64,000 nt of DNA from the NCBI RefSeq assembly GCF_007827595.1, contig NZ_VISR01000007.1, positions 124,001 through 188,000 of the forward strand, given 5' to 3'. This stretch comes from Streptomyces sp. BK340. Its GTDB lineage: Bacteria > Actinomycetota > Actinomycetes > Streptomycetales > Streptomycetaceae. Position 1 is the stretch's first letter. The number at the start of each line of letters is the position of its first letter. A program made the translations under genes and the position numbers. The notes beneath the pieces are model-generated. The model saw nothing but the letters and a program-made list of their open reading frames with translations. It was not told the origin of the DNA and searched no databases. Positions 24,041 to 31,659 of the stretch are shown in pieces.

Positions 24041-24757
24041 ATGAAGACACCTCCGATCGTCTCGCCGGAAGAGTGGGAGGCCGCGCGCCGGCAGCTGCTG
24101 GTGGAGGAGAAGCAGCTGACCCGTGCCCGTGACGCACTGGCCGCCAGGCGCCGGCGGATGCCGTGGACGGCCGTGGAGAAGAAGTACGAGTTCGACGGAC
24201 CCGACGGCTCGGCGGGTCTGCTCGGCCTGTTCGCCGGCCGCCGTCAGCTGATCGTCTACCGTGCCTTCTTCGAGCCCGGCGTGTTCGGCTGGCCGGAGCA
24301 CGCCTGCCGTGGCTGCTCCATGGTGGCCGACCACGTGGGCAACCTGGCTCATCTGAACGCCCGCGACACCACTCTTGTCTTCGTCTCGCGCGCACCCCAG
24401 CCGGACATCGCGAGGGTCAAGGAGCGGATGGGCTGGACGATTCCCTGGTACTCGCTGACCGACGGCTTCGACGCCGACTTCGGTGTGGACGAGTGGCACG
24501 GCACGAACGCGTTCATCCACGCCGGCGACGACGTGTTCCGCACCTACTTCATCAACTCCCGTGGTGACGAGGCGATGGGGAGCACCTGGAGCTATCTCGA
24601 CATGACCGCGCTCGGCCGGCAGGAGACCTGGGAGGACTCGCCCGAGGGCTACCCCCAGACCCCGCCGTACGAATGGTGGAACTGGCACGACAACTACGGC
24701 GCCCCCGAGCAGGCGCCGGAGTGGCGGGCCATCACCCGCCGAGATTCCGAAGAATGA
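24041..24757 (+). CDS. DUF899 thioredoxin-like family protein
   Basis: The 238-residue protein is of the DUF899 family, related in fold to thioredoxins and peroxiredoxins. Diagnostic blocks are Glu-Glu-Trp-Glu-Ala-Ala-Arg near the start, Tyr-Arg-Ala-Phe-Phe-Glu-Pro-Gly-Val, Ala-Cys-Arg-Gly-Cys-Ser-Met-Val-Ala-Asp (a CxxC pair) and the aromatic tail Pro-Tyr-Glu-Trp-Trp-Asn-Trp-His-Asp-Asn-Tyr-Gly. ATG 24041 has GGAAGGTG upstream; earlier starts read through the spacer. It is divergent from helR, with the RAE 209 bases upstream. A dithiol-disulfide redox role is inferred from the CxxC and fold, not known. Confidence 0.88.
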   Translation: MKTPPIVSPEEWEAARRQLLVEEKQLTRARDALAARRRRMPWTAVEKKYEFDGPDGSAGLLGLFAGRRQLIVYRAFFEPGVFGWPEHACRGCSMVADHVGNLAHLNARDTTLVFVSRAPQPDIARVKERMGWTIPWYSLTDGFDADFGVDEWHGTNAFIHAGDDVFRTYFINSRGDEAMGSTWSYLDMTALGRQETWEDSPEGYPQTPPYEWWNWHDNYGAPEQAPEWRAITRRDSEE

Positions 24758-24965
24758 GAACAGGCGCACGGGTTCGTCACACGTGAGGTTGTTTGTCATA
24801 CCGAATTCGATAGGTGCAGTCTGCCCCGGAAGCACCTCTGACCAGGGATGATTTCCAGCTCCGCGTGCGGTCCGACGGGGTCAACCAGGTGTCCGGCAGG
24901 CGCTGTTCGCGATGCGGGCACGTCCGGGCGTGTCCGAATCGGTCATGGAAACAGGTCGGTTAATG

Positions 24966-25000
24966 CCTGCTCACGAGCTGGTTGCGGGCGGGTGAGCAGG
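24966..25000 (+). promoter_or_regulatory. inverted repeat just upstream of the DUF5519 gene
   Basis: Perfect 9-bp arms CCTGCTCAC / GTGAGCAGG with a 17-base loop ending 13 bases before the ATG at 25014. It could terminate upstream transcription or form a leader structure that masks the ribosome site. The spacer 24758-25013 otherwise shows nothing clear. Confidence 0.4.
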
Positions 25001-25013
25001 CCATGATGGGCCC

Positions 25014-25409
25014 ATGACGTTGGCCTCGCGCGCGCTCGCGCAACTGGCGACCTGGCCGGACCTGAGACCGGCCGTCCCGAGCTGCGGTCTGGGACAGGCC
25101 GTGTGTTCGGCCCAGGGCGAGATCGCCCACTTCCACTCCGACCGTGATGTCGATCTACGGCTGACCGCCCGGGCCATCCGGCGGTTCGCCCGGGACCTGA
25201 AACACACGGGCGCCATCAGGATCGTGCCGGGCTCGCAGTGGGTGACCCTCAGGCTCGACGCCGCGAGCGACGTCGACCTGCTGCTGACCCTCGTGAGCAT
25301 GGCGCTCCAGGCCCAGGAGGCCTGGCCCGACCCGGTCGACCGGGCGGCGGCCGGCTGCAACGACCAGCGCGGCGCGGGGTTCGTGAGCGCCGACCGCAGC
25401 GGCTTCTGA
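25014..25409 (+). CDS. DUF5519 ('luciferase family') protein
   Basis: The 131-residue protein carries the DUF5519 pattern Ala-Glx-Ile-Ala-His-Phe-His-Ser-Asp-Arg-Asp-Val-Asp-Leu-x-Leu-Thr followed by Ile-Val-Pro-Gly-Ser-Gln-Trp-Val-Thr-Leu-Arg-Leu. Databases call this a luciferase domain after fungal/plant homologues, but no light-emitting function is implied and its role is unknown. ATG 25014. The stop is one base from the convergent DeoR gene stop, so the transcripts collide there. Confidence 0.8.
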   Translation: MTLASRALAQLATWPDLRPAVPSCGLGQAVCSAQGEIAHFHSDRDVDLRLTARAIRRFARDLKHTGAIRIVPGSQWVTLRLDAASDVDLLLTLVSMALQAQEAWPDPVDRAAAGCNDQRGAGFVSADRSGF

Positions 25410-25410
25410 C

Positions 25411-26190
25411 TCACACCGCGAGGACGCGGATGCCCGCCTCCTCGAAGCGGCGCACGGTGTCCTGCCCCACCGCCGTGTCGGTGACGAGCGTGTCCACCAG
25501 TTCCGCCGCGCAGATACGAGCGAACGCCCGCTGGCCGAGCTTGCTGGAGTCCGCGGCCACGATCACCCGCTCGGCGCGCTCGCACAGCAGCCGGTTGATC
25601 GCCGCCTCCGCCTCGTCGTGTGCCGCCGCGCCGTGCGTGACGTCGAACGCGACCACACCGAGGACGGCGACGTCGAGCGTGATCTGACCGAGCACGCCGT
25701 CCGCGAGCGGGCCGATGAGTTCGTACGACTGCGGGCGCGCGACCCCACCGGTCACCACGATCTTGAACTGCGGTCGCACCGCGAGCTCGTTGGCGATGTT
25801 GAGGGCGTTCGTGACGATGGTCAGCGCCGGTGAGCCGGTGCCGAGGTCGCCGCGCACGGCCAGCGCGCGGGCCACCTCCGTGGTGGTCGTGCCGCCGGTC
25901 AGCCCCACCGCCTCGCCCGGCGCCACGAGATCCGCCACCGCCTTGGCGATCCGCTGCTTCTCGGAGGCGCGGCGGGCCGTCTTGTAGCGCAGGGGCAGTT
26001 CGTACGACACCCCGTGCACCACCGCTCCGCCCCGGGTGCGCACCAGCATCTGCTGCTCGGCGAGCTGGTCGAAGTCCCGGCGGATCGTCGCCGCCGACAC
26101 CTCCAGTTCGGCAGCCGCCTCCTCGACCTCCAGCCGGCCGCGCTCGACGAGCAGTTCCAACAGCGCCTTCCAGCGGGCGTCCCGGGACAT
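25411..26190 (-). CDS. DeoR-family regulator of the adjacent amino-sugar genes
   Basis: The 259-residue repressor has an N-terminal DeoR helix-turn-helix (Val-Glu-Glu-Ala-Ala-Ala-Glu-Leu-Glu-Val-Ser-Ala-Ala-Thr-Ile-Arg-Arg-Asp) and the DeoRC sugar-phosphate sensor domain (Gly-Leu-Thr-Gly-Gly-Thr-Thr-Thr, Val-Thr-Asn-Ala-Leu-Asn and Val-Ala-Ala-Asp-Ser-Ser-Lys-Leu-Gly). ATG 26190. Divergent from a SIS isomerase and class II aldolase pair, it fits an AgaR/GatR-like regulator responding to a phosphorylated amino sugar. Two direct repeats GCTCGAAxGCT in the spacer are its likely sites. Confidence 0.92.
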   Translation of the reverse strand: MSRDARWKALLELLVERGRLEVEEAAAELEVSAATIRRDFDQLAEQQMLVRTRGGAVVHGVSYELPLRYKTARRASEKQRIAKAVADLVAPGEAVGLTGGTTTTEVARALAVRGDLGTGSPALTIVTNALNIANELAVRPQFKIVVTGGVARPQSYELIGPLADGVLGQITLDVAVLGVVAFDVTHGAAAHDEAEAAINRLLCERAERVIVAADSSKLGQRAFARICAAELVDTLVTDTAVGQDTVRRFEEAGIRVLAV

Positions 26191-26242
26191 CCGCGGCCTC
26201 CGTTCTCCGTCTCTCCGGCGACCCTAGCGCACCCCCGCCTGC

Positions 26243-26281
26243 GCTCGAATGCTTGATTGTGCTCGAAAGCTCGCTATATCT
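26243..26281 (+). promoter_or_regulatory. promoter with paired DeoR operators for the SIS/aldolase operon
   Basis: Direct repeats GCTCGAATGCT (26243-26253) and GCTCGAAAGCT (26261-26271) are 18 bases apart. A promoter-like pair TTGATT (26253-26258) and TATATC (26275-26280) with a 16-base gap overlaps them, so a bound DeoR protein would occlude RNA polymerase. A further inverted pair GCTTGATTGT / ACAATCAGCA spans 26251-26298. Confidence 0.6.
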
Positions 26282-26313
26282 TGCAAGAACAATCAGCAAG
26301 GGGAGGGTGCGGC

Positions 26314-27195
26314 ATGAGCCATGTCGAGGACGAGCTGAACAGCCAGCCCGAGTGCTGGATACGGGCGGCCGAGGAGGCGGGGCGGCACGCCGGAGCGCTG
26401 CCGAGCGCGGGGGAGCGGGTCGCCGTCGTCGGGTGCGGGACGTCGTACTTCATGGCGCAGGCGGTGGCCGCCCTGCGCGAGGCCGCGGGGCAGGGGGAGA
26501 CGGACGCGTTCGCCGCCTCCGAGTTCCCGCTCGGGCGGTCGTACGACCGGGTCGTCGCCCTCACCCGCTCCGGTACCACCACCGAAGTCCTCGAGCTGCT
26601 CGGGCGGTTGAGGGGCCGTACGCGGACGACGGCCCTCACCGCCGACCCCGCCACCCCCGTGACGACGGCCGCGGACGACCTCGTCGTGCTGGACTTCGCC
26701 GACGAACGCTCCGTCGTCCAGACCCGGTTCGCCACCACCGCCCTCACCCTTCTGCGCGCCCACCTCGGCCTGCACACCGACGCCGTCGTCGCCGACGCCC
26801 GTACCGCCCTCACCTCTTCCCTGCCCGAAGGGCTCGTGGACTGCACCCAGTTCACCTTCCTGGGCCGCGGCTGGACCGTCGGGCTCGCGAACGAGGCAGG
26901 CCTGAAGATGCGGGAGGCCTCCCTGTCCTGGACCGAGGCCTACCCGGCGATGGAGTACCGGCACGGCCCGATCAGCGTCACCACCGAGGGCACCGCGACC
27001 TGGATGCTCGACGAAGCTCCCGCCGGACTCGCCGCGCAGGTGCGCGGCACGGGAGCCCTCTGGGTCGAGGCAGTGCTCGACCCGCTCGCCGAACTCGTCC
27101 GCGTCCAGCGCCTCGCGGTGGCCGTCGCCGCCCACCGCGGCCTCGACCCCGACCGGCCGCGCCACCTCACCCGCTCGGTGATCCTCGCCGACTGA
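26314..27195 (+). CDS. SIS-domain sugar isomerase/deaminase (AgaS-like)
   Basis: The 293-residue cytoplasmic protein contains two SIS folds: Val-Ala-Val-Val-Gly-Cys-Gly-Thr-Ser-Tyr and Thr-Arg-Ser-Gly-Thr-Thr-Thr-Glu-Val in the first, and the Glu-Ala-Ser-Leu-Ser-Trp-Thr-Glu-Ala-Tyr-Pro-Ala-Met-Glu-Tyr-Arg-His-Gly-Pro segment typical of glucosamine/galactosamine-6-phosphate isomerase-like enzymes. It would convert an amino-sugar phosphate to a ketose phosphate, ahead of the aldolase. ATG 26314 has AAGGGGAGG upstream. It is shorter than characterised AgaS proteins, so the exact substrate is uncertain. Confidence 0.88.
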   Translation: MSHVEDELNSQPECWIRAAEEAGRHAGALPSAGERVAVVGCGTSYFMAQAVAALREAAGQGETDAFAASEFPLGRSYDRVVALTRSGTTTEVLELLGRLRGRTRTTALTADPATPVTTAADDLVVLDFADERSVVQTRFATTALTLLRAHLGLHTDAVVADARTALTSSLPEGLVDCTQFTFLGRGWTVGLANEAGLKMREASLSWTEAYPAMEYRHGPISVTTEGTATWMLDEAPAGLAAQVRGTGALWVEAVLDPLAELVRVQRLAVAVAAHRGLDPDRPRHLTRSVILAD

Positions 27196-27220
27196 CCCGC
27201 GCCCGGAAGGGAGTCAAGCC

Positions 27221-28081
27221 GTGCCCCTCGCGACCACCGGCGAGCTGGTCGGCCGTGCCGCCGAAGCCCGCTCCGCCGTCGCCGCCTTCAACATCATCAC
27301 TCTGGAACACGTCGAGGCCGTCATCGCGGGCGCCGAGTCAGCCGGCGCACCCGTGGTCCTCCAAGTCAGCGAGAACGCCGTCAAGTTCCGTTACGGACGG
27401 CTCCTGCCGCTCGCCCGCGCCGCCGTCGCCGCCGCCGAACGCGCCGACATTCCCGTCGCGTTGCACCTCGACCATGTGCAGAGCGACGACCTGCTGCGCC
27501 AGGCGCCCGACGCCGGGTTCAGCTCGGTGATGTACGACGCCGCCCGCCTGCCCTACGCCGGGAACCTCGCCGCGACCCGGGCCGCCGCCGACTGGGCGCA
27601 CGCCCAAGGGCTGTGGATCGAGGCCGAGCTGGGGCAGGTCGGCGGCAAGGACGGCCGCCCTCCGCTGGACGCCCACGCGCCCGGCGCCCGTACCGATCCC
27701 GACCAGGCGGGCGACTTCGTCAACGGCACCGAGGTCGACGCCCTCGCCGTGGCCGTCGGCAGTGTGCACGCCATGACCACCCGCACCGCAGCCCTCGACC
27801 ACGGCCTCCTGCAGCGGCTCTCCGCCGCGCTGACCGTCCCGCTGGTCCTGCACGGGTCCTCGGGCGTGCCCGACGAGGGCCTGGTCGCCGCCGTCGCGGG
27901 CGGCATCGCCAAGGTCAACGTCGGCACCGCCCTCAACGCGGCCATGACCGGCGCCATCCGGTCCTTCCTCGCCGCCCACCCGGAGGCCGTCGACTCACGC
28001 AAGTACCTCAGCGTGGGCAGGGAGGCGATGGCCCGGGAGGTCGCCCGCATCATCGGCGTCCTCGGCCGGGCCCGGCGCTAG
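27221..28081 (+). CDS. class II ketose-bisphosphate aldolase (tagatose/fructose type)
   Basis: The 286-residue zinc aldolase splits a ketohexose bisphosphate into triose phosphates. Visible sites: Val-Ala-Leu-His-Leu-Asp-His-Val (catalytic Asp and zinc His), Glu-Ala-Glu-Leu-Gly (zinc region), Ala-Val-Gly-Ser-Val-His (second zinc His), Leu-His-Gly-Ser-Ser-Gly (third) and Ile-Ala-Lys-Val-Asn-Val-Gly-Thr (phosphate binding). GTG 27221 follows GGAAGGGAG. It sits 25 bases after the SIS gene and shares its promoter. Tagatose-bisphosphate specificity (GatY/KbaY) is inferred from context. Its TAG stop (28079-28081) lies within the CTAG that borders a palindromic repeat element. Confidence 0.9.
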   Translation: MPLATTGELVGRAAEARSAVAAFNIITLEHVEAVIAGAESAGAPVVLQVSENAVKFRYGRLLPLARAAVAAAERADIPVALHLDHVQSDDLLRQAPDAGFSSVMYDAARLPYAGNLAATRAAADWAHAQGLWIEAELGQVGGKDGRPPLDAHAPGARTDPDQAGDFVNGTEVDALAVAVGSVHAMTTRTAALDHGLLQRLSAALTVPLVLHGSSGVPDEGLVAAVAGGIAKVNVGTALNAAMTGAIRSFLAAHPEAVDSRKYLSVGREAMAREVARIIGVLGRARR

Positions 28082-28244
28082 GGAGTTTCGTTCGGTTCAG
28101 CCCGGGTCCGCGACGCCCGGCACGGCACCTCGCCGCGTTGTCGGACCACCCGGGTACGCCCAGTACGCGGGTGGTCCTCCGCCTTGCGTGCACCGCACCG
28201 GACGCCGCGGCCTGATCCGACCTGACCCGAACGAAACCCCCTAG
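28078..28244. repeat. CTAG-flanked palindromic element 1 (MITE-like)
   Basis: Terminal inverted repeats of 23 bases with two mismatches (left CTAGGGAGTTTCGTTCGG..., right its complement ending ACCCCCTAG). The interior has the ordered blocks CGACGCCCGGCACG, CTCGCCGC, GTACGCCCAGTACG and GACGCCGCG, shared with element 2. It codes for nothing. The left CTAG contains the aldolase stop codon. Confidence 0.8.
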
Positions 28245-28419
28245 GCCCTGTCGTCAAATTCCCGTCTGCCCCACGACGCCTGGCACGCACTCTCGCCGCA
28301 CCGGGCGAAAGCCCAAGTACGTCCAGTACGAGGACTTCCGCCCGGCACGCCGAGAGCACGCACCAGACGCCGCGAGGCCGCCCTTCGGGCGACGACGGGA
28401 ATTTGACGACAGGACCTAG
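28241..28419. repeat. CTAG-flanked palindromic element 2 (MITE-like)
   Basis: Terminal inverted repeats CTGTCGTCAAATTCCCGTC / GACGGGAATTTGACGACAG are perfect over 19 bases and bordered by CTAG on both sides; the left CTAG (28241-28244) is shared with element 1. The interior repeats the same block order around GTACGTCCAGTACG. The right CTAG supplies the stop codon of the minus-strand methyltransferase. No coding capacity. Confidence 0.85.
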
Positions 28420-29564
28420 CCCCGCTTGACGGCCTTCAGCACCACGAACTTGGGGTCGCTCGCCACCAGCCGGCTGTTCCCGAACAGCCGCTTCAGCGTG
28501 ACGTGGTAGCCCAGGTGCCGGTTGCCGATCACCCACAGTTCACCGCCGGGGCGCAGCGCCCGCTTCGCCCCGGCGAACATCCGCCACGCCGTCGCGTCGG
28601 TCGTCGCCTGGTGCGAGTGGAACGGCGGGTTGTTCAGCACGAGGTCCACACTGCCGGGCGCCACCCCGGCCAGCCCGTCCCCGACCCGGAACTCGGCGTG
28701 CCCGGGCACCCCGTTGGCCTTGTACGTCGCCTCCGCCGAGGCAACGGCCTGGAACGACTCGTCCACGAACAGCACTTCTGCCTGCGGATCGGCCACCGCC
28801 ACCGCCGTACCGACCACACCGTTGCCACAGCCGAGGTCCACCACGCGCGCACCGCGCGTCCCGGCCGGCAGATGCTCCAGGAAGAACCGCGTGCCGATGT
28901 CGAGCCGGTCGGCACAGAAGACGCCCGCGTGGTTGACGACCGTCCGCCCGGAGACCGCGCCGACACCCTCCGGGAGCGCGTAACTGTACGGCCACCGGTT
29001 CGCGGGCCGCTCCAGGGCCGGGTCCGGGGTGCAGAAGATCAGCCGGGCCTTCTGCCGCGCGAGAGAGGTCCGGGTCGGCCCCAGGATCCGCTCGAACAGC
29101 TGCAGCGTGGAGGTGTGGATCTCCTTCACCATCCCGGTGCCGACGACCACCGTACCCGCGTGCACCGCGGGAGCGAGCCGCAGCAGCTGGTCCTCCAGCA
29201 GCGCCAGGCTCTTCGGCACGCGCACCAGCAGCACGTCCACCCGCTCCGGCGGCGGGTCCTGCGTGGTGAGCAGGCCCACGGCACCGGGCTCGACCCCGGC
29301 CCGGGCCAGGTTCGCCCGGGTCGCCTCCTGGCTCAGGAAGGAGTCAGTGATCTGCGTCGGCCGGTGCCGCGCGAGCGCCGTCACGAGTGCGCCCCAGCGG
29401 TCGCCGACCACCACGACCGTGCCCGTGATCGGCACTCCCTCCTCGGCCAGGTGCCGCAGGAGGTACGCGTCGGAGGCGTCCCAGGCTCGCAGCCGGTCGC
29501 GGGGGTCCTCGGGGAAGCGGGACAGCTCGAACTCGCCCCACGGAGTCGTCATACGGTCGTTCAT
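28416..29564 (-). CDS. RlmG/RsmC-like class I SAM rRNA methyltransferase
   Basis: The 382-residue protein has a degenerate N-terminal methyltransferase-like half and an active C-terminal one: Val-Val-Asp-Leu-Gly-Cys-Gly-Asn-Gly-Val-Val-Gly (SAM motif I, about 243-254) and the catalytic Asn-Pro-Pro-Phe-His (motif IV), the N2-guanine signature of RsmC/RlmG. Length and two-domain layout match 23S rRNA m2G1835 methyltransferase, so ribosome modification is the best guess. ATG 29564. Its TAG stop sits in a CTAG that ends palindromic element 2. Confidence 0.88.
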   Translation of the reverse strand: MNDRMTTPWGEFELSRFPEDPRDRLRAWDASDAYLLRHLAEEGVPITGTVVVVGDRWGALVTALARHRPTQITDSFLSQEATRANLARAGVEPGAVGLLTTQDPPPERVDVLLVRVPKSLALLEDQLLRLAPAVHAGTVVVGTGMVKEIHTSTLQLFERILGPTRTSLARQKARLIFCTPDPALERPANRWPYSYALPEGVGAVSGRTVVNHAGVFCADRLDIGTRFFLEHLPAGTRGARVVDLGCGNGVVGTAVAVADPQAEVLFVDESFQAVASAEATYKANGVPGHAEFRVGDGLAGVAPGSVDLVLNNPPFHSHQATTDATAWRMFAGAKRALRPGGELWVIGNRHLGYHVTLKRLFGNSRLVASDPKFVVLKAVKRG

Positions 29565-29630
29565 CGCTCCCCAGGCTAGCCGAGCCGCAGCTCAGGGCCG
29601 GTCGGGCGGGGCTCAGGCAGGATGGAGCGC

Positions 29631-30281
29631 ATGGACGTGGAACTGTTTCCGCGGGAGCGGGCCGAGGTCGCACCGGGCGCCGTGCACGTCCCGCACTGGC
29701 TCGACGCCGAGCGGCAGCGCGCGCTGCTGACCGCCTGCCGTGACTGGGCGCGCCCCCCGGCCGGGCTGCGCACGGTCCGTACGCCCGGGGGCGGCACGAT
29801 GACCGCCCGGCAGGTCTGCCTGGGCTGGCACTGGTACCCGTACGCCTACGCCCGCACGGTCGTCGACGGCGACGGCGCCCCCGTGAAGCCGTTCCCGGCC
29901 TGGCTGGACGAGCTGGGCCGCCACGCGGTGGCCGACGCGCTCGGCCCGCAGGCGGTCCCGGCCGAGCCGTACGACATCGCGCTGATCAACTTCTACGACG
30001 GCACCGCCCGCATGGGCATGCACCGTGACGCCGACGAGAGGTCCGGTGCGCCGGTGGTGTCGCTGAGCCTCGGCGACACCTGCGTCTTCCGCTTCGGCAA
30101 CACGCAGACCCGTACGAAGCCGTACACCGACGTGGAGCTGCGCAGCGGCGACCTGTTCGTCTTCGGCGGGCCCGCCCGGCTCGCCCACCACGGCGTGCCC
30201 CGCGTGCATCCCGGTTCGGCGCCGCCGGAACTGGGTCTCGCCGGGCGGCTGAACATCACCCTGCGGGTGAGCGGGCTGTAG
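29631..30281 (+). CDS. alkB: AlkB-type Fe(II)/2-oxoglutarate dioxygenase
   Basis: This 216-residue enzyme should repair alkylated nucleobases by oxidative demethylation. The iron facial triad is visible: His131-Arg-Asp133 in Met-Gly-Met-His-Arg-Asp and a distal His at 186-187; Arg206/Arg212 in Arg-Leu-Asn-Ile-Thr-Leu-Arg bind 2-oxoglutarate; Asn120-Phe-Tyr is the family nucleotide-recognition turn. ATG 29631 is preferred over the ATG 9 bases upstream, since AGGATGGAG precedes it. It is divergent from the methyltransferase. I see no LexA or Ada-like site in the 66-base spacer. Confidence 0.92.
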   Translation: MDVELFPRERAEVAPGAVHVPHWLDAERQRALLTACRDWARPPAGLRTVRTPGGGTMTARQVCLGWHWYPYAYARTVVDGDGAPVKPFPAWLDELGRHAVADALGPQAVPAEPYDIALINFYDGTARMGMHRDADERSGAPVVSLSLGDTCVFRFGNTQTRTKPYTDVELRSGDLFVFGGPARLAHHGVPRVHPGSAPPELGLAGRLNITLRVSGL

Positions 30282-30328
30282 ATCGCCGCACCGGCCCCGA
30301 CAGCTGCGGATCATGGGAGACTCACCTC

Positions 30329-31576
30329 ATGAGCGGCAAGGCGGACCCCCGGACGGCGGGGGAAGGGACCACCTCGAGGGTGCGGCTGGACCGGGGGCGC
30401 GGAGCGCTCGGACCCGCGCTGGAGCTCGTGCACACAGGGCGGGCACCGACCCGGGCCGTGCTCACCGCCGAACTCGGGGTCACCCGGGCGACGGCCGGAG
30501 CCGTGGCCGCGGAGCTGGAGGCGCTCGGGCTGATCCGGGTCGACGCCCGGCCGGGCGCGGCTGCCGGTGGCCAGGGCCGCCCCTCGCACCGGCTGGAGGT
30601 CGCCGAGGACGGCCCGGTCGCACTGGCCGCGCAGGTCCACGCCGACGGGTTCCGGGCCGCGCTGGTCGGCATCGGCGGACGGATCGTGGCGACCGCGCCG
30701 GGCTGCGAGACCGTCGACGCCGACCCGGCGAAGGTGCTGGGCTCCGTGGTGGAGGCCGGCGCGGAACTCCTCCGTACGACGGGCCGCCGCTGCGTCGGCG
30801 CCGGACTCGCGGTCCCCTCCGCTGTCGCCGAACCCGACGGCCTGGCCCTCAACCCCCTCCACCTGGCCTGGCCGGTGGGCGCACCGGTCCGCCGGATCTT
30901 CGACGAGTGCGTCCGCGCCGCGGGCATCACCGGCCCCGCCTTCGCGGGCAACGACGTCAACCTCGCCGCGCTCGCCGAACACCGGCACGGCGCGGGCCGG
31001 GGCGCACGGGACCTGCTGTGCGTGGCCACCGGGCACCGGGGCGTCGGCGGTGCACTGGTCCTCGACGGCCGCCTCCACACGGGCAGTTCGGGCCTGGCCC
31101 TGGAGGTCGGTCACCTCACGGTCAACCCGGAGGGCCGCCCCTGCCACTGCGGAGGCCGGGGCTGCCTGGACGTCGAGGCGGACCCGCTGGCCTTCCTGCT
31201 GGAGGCGGGCCGCGATCCGGGTCCCGAGGTCTCCCTGCTCCAGCAGGCCAACGACCTGCTCCGCACCCAGTACGCCGACCCGACCGTCCGCGTCGCGGCC
31301 GAGGCCCTGATCGACCGCCTGGGCCTGGGTCTGGCCGGTCTGGTCAACATCCTCAACCCCGACCGCATCATCCTCGGCGGCCTGCACCGCACCCTGCTCG
31401 ACGCCGACCCCGAACGGCTGCGCGCGGTCGTCGCCGACCGCAGCCTGTGGGGCCAGAGCGGCGGCGTCCCCATCCTGCCCTGCACCCTGGACCACAACAG
31501 CCTGGTCGGCGCGGCGGAGTTGGCCTGGCAGCCGGTGCTGGACGATCCGCTGGGGGCACTGGTCGGGGGCGCCTAG
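30329..31576 (+). CDS. ROK-family transcriptional regulator (XylR/NagC-like)
   Basis: The 415-residue protein has an N-terminal winged helix (Thr-Arg-Ala-Val-Leu-Thr-Ala-Glu-Leu-Gly-Val-Thr-Arg-Ala-Thr-Ala) and a ROK sugar-binding domain with the zinc motif Cys-His-Cys-Gly-Gly-Arg-Gly-Cys-Leu-Asp. The usual N-terminal ATP-binding Asp-x-Gly-Gly-Thr is replaced (Ala-Ala-Gln-Val-His-Ala-Asp), so it is likely a sensor rather than a kinase. ATG 30329. No sugar operon adjoins it, so the target may be distant. It sits 47 bases after alkB, with no functional link evident. Confidence 0.9.
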   Translation: MSGKADPRTAGEGTTSRVRLDRGRGALGPALELVHTGRAPTRAVLTAELGVTRATAGAVAAELEALGLIRVDARPGAAAGGQGRPSHRLEVAEDGPVALAAQVHADGFRAALVGIGGRIVATAPGCETVDADPAKVLGSVVEAGAELLRTTGRRCVGAGLAVPSAVAEPDGLALNPLHLAWPVGAPVRRIFDECVRAAGITGPAFAGNDVNLAALAEHRHGAGRGARDLLCVATGHRGVGGALVLDGRLHTGSSGLALEVGHLTVNPEGRPCHCGGRGCLDVEADPLAFLLEAGRDPGPEVSLLQQANDLLRTQYADPTVRVAAEALIDRLGLGLAGLVNILNPDRIILGGLHRTLLDADPERLRAVVADRSLWGQSGGVPILPCTLDHNSLVGAAELAWQPVLDDPLGALVGGA

Positions 31577-31659
31577 AGCGTGCCTCTTCGATCCGTCGGT
31601 TCTTGGGGCATCGGCCTCCACCTGGCGGTTGACGGCCGCACGCGTGGGATTCTGTCGGG

